Below the pieces are notes generated by a model. That model did no database searches, was not told the origin of the DNA, and saw nothing but the letters and a program-made list of their open reading frames with translations. Of a DNA stretch of 59,889 nt, positions 52,405 to 59,889 are shown piece after piece; the stretch's first letter is position 1, and each line of letters starts with the position of its first letter. The stretch is from Staphylococcus sp. GSSP0090. Lineage in GTDB: Bacteria; Bacillota; Bacilli; Staphylococcales; Staphylococcaceae. The stretch is taken from assembly GCF_013391405.1 (NCBI RefSeq), contig NZ_JACBFD010000017.1:293-60181 (forward strand), written 5' to 3'. Made by a program: the position numbers and the translations under genes.

Positions 52405-52614
52405 TAACCAATACAATACACCGGCAATTCAAATTGAGAAGTTATAAAAAGTTATGAAAGCAAACAGACTTTTTAAAGCACTCATTATACAAGCTTTGTC
52501 TTTAAGAATACTTTTTTTACATAGTTAAAGGGAAATGAGTGTAAAAAAATTAATTTTAATGACATATTTTGTAATTGAAACGATGCTGCTTTGGTATTGC
52601 ACGTTCACTCATAG

Positions 52615-52649
52615 ATCCTGAAACTAAGTTAGTTTAGGATTTTTTTTGT
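52615..52649 (+). terminator. Leader terminator before xpt
   Basis: ATCCTGAAACTAA / TTAGTTTAGGAT stem followed by TTTTTTTTG, 26 bases before the xpt start. Presumably formed when guanine is bound upstream. Confidence 0.75.
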
Positions 52650-52674
52650 ACACAAAATGAGGAGGTTTTTTCGA

Positions 52675-53252
52675 GTGGATTTGTTGAAGCAGAAAGTTGA
52701 AGCAGATGGTGTTGTCATTGATGAAAAGATATTGAAGGTTGATGGTTTTTTAAATCATCAAATTGACGCAAGATTAATGCATGACGTGGGACAAACGTTT
52801 TATGAACAGTTTAAGGATGAAGGTATTACGAAGATATTAACGATAGAAGCTTCAGGTATTGCACCTGCAATTATGGCAGCCATGCACTTTGATGTACCAT
52901 GTCTTTTTGCTAAAAAAGCGAAGCCAAGTACATTGAAAAAAGGCGTTTATCAAGCAGACATTCATTCTTTTACTAAAAACACGACGAGTACAGTAATTGT
53001 GTCGGATGAGTTTTTAGGTGAACATGATCGTGTACTGATCATAGATGATTTCTTAGCCAACGGTGATGCTTCACTTGGACTGAATGAAATTGTACAACAA
53101 GCGCATGCGACAACAGTAGGCATTGGTATTGTCGTAGAAAAAAGCTTCCAATCAGGCAGAGCACGTTTAGAAGCAGCGGGTTTAACTGTTTCATCGTTGT
53201 GTAAGGTGGCATCATTAAGTGGTAACAAAGTGACTTTTGTAGGAGACAACGC

Positions 53253-53256
<4 letters not shown>
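52675..53256 (+). CDS. xpt: Xanthine phosphoribosyltransferase
   Basis: A 193-residue type I PRTase converting xanthine and PRPP to XMP. GTG 52675 is chosen behind GAGGAGG, giving MDLLKQKVEADGVV as in known Xpt. PRPP loop RVLIIDDFLANGDASLG. The stop overlaps the pbuX start by four bases. Confidence 0.96.
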
Positions 53257-56025
<2,769 letters not shown>

Positions 56026-56047
56026 GTTAAAAGGAGATAAAAAAGTT

Positions 56048-57589
56048 ATGGAAATGGCGAAAGAGCAAGAGCTCATACTTGTTTTAGACTTTGGTAGCCA
56101 ATACAATCAATTAATTACACGACGTATACGTGAAATGGGTGTATACAGTGAATTACATGATCATGAAATTAGCATGGAAGAAATCAAACGTATGAACCCT
56201 AAAGGTATTATTCTTTCTGGTGGTCCAAACTCAGTTTATGAGGAAGACTCATTTACGATTGATCCGGAAATTTATAACTTAGGTGTGCCGATTCTAGGTA
56301 TTTGTTATGGCATGCAGCTAACGACAAAACTTTTAGGCGGTAAAGTAGAGCGTGCCAATGAACGTGAATATGGTAAAGCCATCATTAATGCAAAAACAGA
56401 TGAGTTATTCTTTGCTTTACCAGAAGAACAAAACGTTTGGATGAGCCACTCAGATAAAGTGATTGAAATTCCAGAAGGATTCGAAGTCATTGCTGATAGT
56501 CCAAGTACAAACTATGCAGCCATCGAAGACAAATCACGCCGCATTTATGGTGTGCAATTCCACCCAGAAGTACGTCACACAGAATACGGAAATGATTTAC
56601 TTCGTAACTTTGTACGTCGCGTATGTGATTGTACAGGTGAATGGTCAATGGAGAACTTCATTGAAATAGAAATTGAAAAAATTCGCGAGCAAGTTGGCGA
56701 CCGTAAAGTCCTATGTGCGATGAGTGGTGGCGTTGACTCATCTGTAGTAGCTGTATTGTTACATAAGGCAATCGGCGATCAACTCACTTGTATCTTTGTA
56801 GACCATGGTTTATTACGTAAAGGTGAAGGCGACATGGTTATGGAACAATTTGGTGAAGGGTTCAACATGAATATTATTCGCGTTGATGCACAAGAACGAT
56901 TCATGAGTAAGCTACAAGGCGTATCTGATCCAGAACAAAAACGTAAAATCATTGGTAATGAATTTATCTATGTCTTTGATGACGAAGCATCTAAATTAAA
57001 AGGTGTTGATTTCTTAGCACAAGGTACATTATATACAGATGTGATCGAATCTGGTACAAAGACTGCGCAAACAATCAAATCACATCATAATGTGGGTGGT
57101 TTACCAGAAGATATGGAATTCCAATTAATCGAACCAATTAATACACTCTTTAAAGATGAAGTTCGTGAATTAGGTATCGAATTAGGTATTCCTGAACACT
57201 TAGTGTGGAGACAACCGTTCCCAGGTCCTGGATTAGGTATCCGTGTACTTGGTGAAATCACAGAAGACAAACTTGAAATTGTACGTGAATCAGATGCGAT
57301 TTTAAGACAGGTCATTCGTGAGGAAGGTCTTGAACGTGAGATTTGGCAATACTTCACAGTATTACCAGGTATCCAATCTGTAGGTGTGATGGGAGACTAC
57401 CGTACATATGATCACACGGTAGGTATTCGTGCCGTTACATCGATTGATGGTATGACAAGTGACTTTGCACGTATCGATTGGGAAGTCTTACAGAAGATTT
57501 CTAGTCGTATCGTAAATGAAGTAGACCACGTTAACCGCGTAGTTTATGACATCACTTCTAAGCCACCAAGCACAATCGAGTGGGAATAA
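56048..57589 (+). CDS. guaA: GMP synthase (glutamine-hydrolysing)
   Basis: A 513-residue enzyme converting XMP to GMP. Class I glutaminase with Cys in [11 protein letters not shown] and [16 protein letters not shown] pyrophosphatase P-loop [13 protein letters not shown]-terminal dimer domain ending [12 protein letters not shown] 56048 behind AAAGGAG gives the usual length. Terminator 57607-57640. Confidence 0.98.
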   Translation: MEMAKEQELILVLDFGSQYNQLITRRIREMGVYSELHDHEISMEEIKRMNPKGIILSGGPNSVYEEDSFTIDPEIYNLGVPILGICYGMQLTTKLLGGKVERANEREYGKAIINAKTDELFFALPEEQNVWMSHSDKVIEIPEGFEVIADSPSTNYAAIEDKSRRIYGVQFHPEVRHTEYGNDLLRNFVRRVCDCTGEWSMENFIEIEIEKIREQVGDRKVLCAMSGGVDSSVVAVLLHKAIGDQLTCIFVDHGLLRKGEGDMVMEQFGEGFNMNIIRVDAQERFMSKLQGVSDPEQKRKIIGNEFIYVFDDEASKLKGVDFLAQGTLYTDVIESGTKTAQTIKSHHNVGGLPEDMEFQLIEPINTLFKDEVRELGIELGIPEHLVWRQPFPGPGLGIRVLGEITEDKLEIVRESDAILRQVIREEGLEREIWQYFTVLPGIQSVGVMGDYRTYDHTVGIRAVTSIDGMTSDFARIDWEVLQKISSRIVNEVDHVNRVVYDITSKPPSTIEWE

Positions 57590-57606
57590 TATCATAGAAT
57601 GAACTG

Positions 57607-57640
57607 ACCCCTTAGGTATAGACTTAAGGGGTTGTTTTTG
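57607..57640 (+). terminator. Terminator of the gua operon
   Basis: ACCCCTTA / TTAAGGGGT stem followed by TGTTTTTG, 17 bases after guaA. Confidence 0.8.
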
Positions 57641-57726
57641 AATCAGAAAAATTAAATCGAAATTTTCTAATTATATATGTATATTTTAAAAATATGAAAG
57701 GGAAAGGTCTTAGAAAAAATCGTTAT

Positions 57727-57948
57727 CTAACTAAAATACCCTATGTAAATAAGTAGTGACACAAATGATATACCAGCTAAAGCAAGAAAGAATGCTTCGA
57801 CATAGATGCGTAGTTTAGACATATGTTCTACATTATGGTGCTTTCTTTTATGATTATGGTGTTTGAATGTTAATTTCATACCGATATAGGTATAAAGAAT
57901 AACAAAAATAATTCCCAAGACAATCACAATTGATATTGGTAAATGCAT
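57727..57948 (-). CDS. Family E membrane protein (distant copy)
   Basis: A 73-residue protein, MHLPISIVIVLGIIFVILYTYIG..., His/Lys-rich loop KHHNHKRKHHNVEHMSK, end LIYIGYFS; AAGGAG ribosome site. It aligns over its length with the proteins at 9093-9308 and 10999-11214 (IVLGIIFV, MSK, IY-x-YFS). The metal-like His cluster in the loop is peculiar to this copy. Confidence 0.65.
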   Translation of the reverse strand: MHLPISIVIVLGIIFVILYTYIGMKLTFKHHNHKRKHHNVEHMSKLRIYVEAFFLALAGISFVSLLIYIGYFS

Positions 57949-58169
57949 GAATAGTCTCCTTTTTTCTTAGCGTAGCACATAGATAATGTATTGTTAACAA
58001 CACAATAAATCCCTGTTTAAAAAGTGATTAAGTAAAATTGTTGAAAAGTAACCGTTAAAATAGAAGTTTTAAATTAACTATTTTTGATAATTTAAATATT
58101 GAGCACAATGTAAATAGATTAGAAATATGTTATTGTAAACTTAATACTTGAATAAGAGGAGCTGTTGTT

Positions 58170-58844
58170 ATGAAAAAGATTATTATTGCTACATTTGCCA
58201 TGGGTCTATTGGTCTTATTAGCAAGTTGTAGTAATGAAACACCTGAAAATAATAAAACAGAAGAAAAAAGTGTAAGCACAGATAACACGAGCAACTCAGA
58301 TAAAGACAAATCGGAAAACCACAATGACAACAAACAAAATGAACAAAACACAGAGCAACAAACTACCAATACAAACAGTAATGAACGTAATCAGTCTGAT
58401 CAAGCCGAGAATGACTCAACTAATGAAGACCAAGGTATTTTAAATCAGTATAATAATGAAGAAATTGAGTATGCTCGCGTATGGGATCAACTAGGGCCAA
58501 TGAAAAATAATATGGATGGGATGAATACATTATATGTAAAAAAATTACCTAAAGGATCTAAAGTTAATCCACAGGCAGAAGATAGCGCTGTCTACAAAGA
58601 AGATGTAGTGAAATTAGAAGCGCCTATGCGTGCAGGTGGTTCTGTGACATATAGTAGTAATGGCGATGGAACAATCAATGTATATAAAAAGGTACCATAT
58701 AATTGGCGTGATTCAAGCTCTGATGCAAACATGAAAGAAGCGACAACACAAGCGATTGAAGAGAATGTTGAAACAGTCACAGTTAATCAAGGGGACGACC
58801 AAACAATCGCAGATTTAGCTGAAAAAATTAAGTACAGTAATTAA
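58170..58844 (+). CDS. Lipoprotein with Asn/Gln/Thr-rich linker
   Basis: A 224-residue lipoprotein: signal MKKIIIATFAMGLLVLLASC (lipobox Cys20), about 70 residues of polar low-complexity linker, then a compact C-terminal domain of about 125 residues (RVWDQLGPMKNNMDG, KLEAPMRAGGSVTYSSNGDGTINVYKKVPYNW) that looks beta-rich. GAGGAG ribosome site. Conserved type in staphylococci; function unknown. Confidence 0.8.
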   Translation: MKKIIIATFAMGLLVLLASCSNETPENNKTEEKSVSTDNTSNSDKDKSENHNDNKQNEQNTEQQTTNTNSNERNQSDQAENDSTNEDQGILNQYNNEEIEYARVWDQLGPMKNNMDGMNTLYVKKLPKGSKVNPQAEDSAVYKEDVVKLEAPMRAGGSVTYSSNGDGTINVYKKVPYNWRDSSSDANMKEATTQAIEENVETVTVNQGDDQTIADLAEKIKYSN

Positions 58845-58870
58845 TATTAAATTGCACGAGTTCCATCGGC

Positions 58871-58942
58871 ATGATTAAAAAAATATGTTTAAAATTGTTC
58901 ACTGTTATTGTAATTTTGATAGTGGCAATTTTACCGTATTAA
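58871..58942 (+). CDS. Possible 23-residue hydrophobic peptide
   Basis: MIKKICLKLFTVIVILIVAILPY: basic start, one strongly hydrophobic helix, followed at once by a terminator (58941-58973). There is no good ribosome-binding site, so translation is doubtful. It resembles type I toxin or small membrane peptides in outline only. Confidence 0.3.
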   Translation: MIKKICLKLFTVIVILIVAILPY

Positions 58943-58973
58943 GAGTGAATCCAATAGTTTAGGCTTCACTCTT
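58941..58973 (+). terminator. Rho-independent terminator
   Basis: AAGAGTGAA / TTCACTCTT stem followed by TTATTTT; ends the lipoprotein transcript. Confidence 0.75.
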
Positions 58974-59148
58974 TTATTTTGAATATGTATATATACTTTC
59001 TACATAAACGTAAGGAATTGAGATTATGGAATTAAATTTTTACTTAAACAATACGATTTTTTACTTATTTCAATAAGGTAATACATATTTAGATCATATT
59101 GTATTAATATCATTTTATATCATTAATTAATAAAGGTTGTGTGAAAAA

Positions 59149-59709
59149 ATGAAGCATACGCTAACAAAAAAAGTTATATTATCGTCGTTTTTATTATCTA
59201 TAATAAGTCCATTCTATGTTCATGAGACGCAAGCAGAGGTATTAGATCACAGTATTTTACATAAAGATGGCAGTGTAACCCCTCCGAATGTCACACCTCA
59301 TAAAGACATAGCTGAAATTGAGCAGCCTATGGAATTACGAGATGCGACAAATGAACAGAAAAATAACAAAGATACCAAAACAGAGGGAACACTAGAGCAT
59401 AAAACAGCAGATAAAGCACAAGATACGACTAAAAATCAATTACATTCAAATGAGATAAAGCATAATAATGAAAATGGAAATTTAAATAACGAAGAAACGA
59501 AGCGTAATGAACTGCAATCCAATCATTATGAGCATAAAGCGGATATGGACATAAATAAAACTACAGAAAAGCAAAAACAAGATAAAATATTATTACCTTC
59601 AACTGGCGTAAAAGAAGATAGATTTTCTATTTTTATGGCTACGGTATTTTTAATGATGGGTAGCGCGTTATTATTTAAAAGCATTCGATCTTATCTATTT
59701 ATCAAATAA
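59149..59709 (+). CDS. Short LPXTG-anchored surface protein
   Basis: A 186-residue sortase A substrate. Signal peptide 1-29 (ends HETQA), a hydrophilic Lys/Glu/Asn/Thr-rich stalk with no repeat or fold I can name, LPSTG at 149-153, hydrophobic helix 158-177 and basic tail. The region between signal and anchor is only about 120 residues, short for a staphylococcal adhesin, and lacks a ligand-binding domain. ATG 59149 is chosen; a GTG four codons earlier lies too near AAAGG. Confidence 0.78.
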   Translation: MKHTLTKKVILSSFLLSIISPFYVHETQAEVLDHSILHKDGSVTPPNVTPHKDIAEIEQPMELRDATNEQKNNKDTKTEGTLEHKTADKAQDTTKNQLHSNEIKHNNENGNLNNEETKRNELQSNHYEHKADMDINKTTEKQKQDKILLPSTGVKEDRFSIFMATVFLMMGSALLFKSIRSYLFIK

Positions 59710-59787
59710 ATAAGGGATTTAAAATGGCTTATGATATAACAAACAAAGTCATTATCAAAAACACATATAGATTACAACAGACTAGCG

Positions 59788-59889
59788 TGAGCTGACCCCA
59801 TATAATGGGAATAAAATAAAAACACTTTCGTTGAATTCATTTAAAATGAATCATACGGAGGTGTTTTTTCTATGAAAAGAGTGTCTTAT
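59788..59889 (+). mobile_element. Left end of an IS3-family element (IS150-like), cut by the window edge
   Basis: TGAGCTGACCCCATATAAT resembles the terminal inverted repeat of IS150-group elements (TGTACTGACCCC). 84 bases further GGAGGTG precedes ATG 59872, opening MKRVSY..., consistent with the first codons of OrfA. The element runs out of the window, so neither the transposase nor the right end can be checked. Confidence 0.6.

Overview
The window is low-GC Firmicutes DNA, most probably a coagulase-negative Staphylococcus. The pointers are the xpt-pbuX-guaB-guaA operon under a guanine riboswitch, the nfrA / ahpC-ahpF / tcyP neighbourhood, a hypR-merA pair, pfoR-sdaAB-sdaAA, the staphylococcal GTGGGACAGAAAT intergenic repeat and an LPXTG protein. 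The species cannot be fixed from the sequence alone; the gene order differs from the S. aureus order I know.

Region 1 (1-16.6 kb) is an accessory zone. It is packed with membrane proteins of 40-100 residues, mostly of no recognised family, each with a good ribosome-binding site. They fall into paralogous families, called here A, B, C, E, F, G, H, I, J and M. On the minus strand the same order E-M-A-F-G-H recurs three times (about 497-1281, 7.6-9.3 kb and 10.3-11.2 kb), each copy in a different state of decay. A second set (B, C, I, J) is scattered on the plus strand. Several copies carry one nonsense codon, frameshift or lost start inside an otherwise intact frame. Between them lie a phage terminase small-subunit remnant, two facing SpoIIM-like genes, a GNAT, a Fic protein, an SdpI-like gene without an ATG, a Cse60-like protein and YxeA/DUF1093 proteins. 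One reading is a worn array of small toxin/immunity-like genes built by segmental duplication.

Region 2 (16.6-38.5 kb) is a mosaic of ordinary accessory genes: DUF4870-DUF1093 pair, DUF4260, SnoaL-like and PaiB-like proteins, an Atl-type amidase with three LysM repeats, a YbaK-type deacylase divergent from a LysR regulator, a KtrB-type K+ channel subunit, a poly-gamma-glutamate hydrolase-like protein, VOC and AHSA1 proteins, a HAD phosphatase, hypR-merA (hypochlorite defence), a guanidine-I riboswitch driving an SMR pair (guanidinium export), a candidate sRNA, a LysE-type exporter, a PepSY membrane protein, a second DUF4870-YxeA pair and a histidine phosphatase.

Region 3 (38.5-59.9 kb) is core chromosome: a lipoprotein, ahpC-ahpF with a PerR box, an XRE regulator, nfrA, pfoR-sdaAB-sdaAA with a cre-like site, tcyP, three conserved staphylococcal proteins, then the riboswitch-controlled xpt-pbuX-guaB-guaA operon (purine salvage to GMP). 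Beyond guaA the sequence is accessory again: a distant family-E paralog, a lipoprotein, a short LPXTG protein, and the left end of an IS3-family element cut by the window edge.
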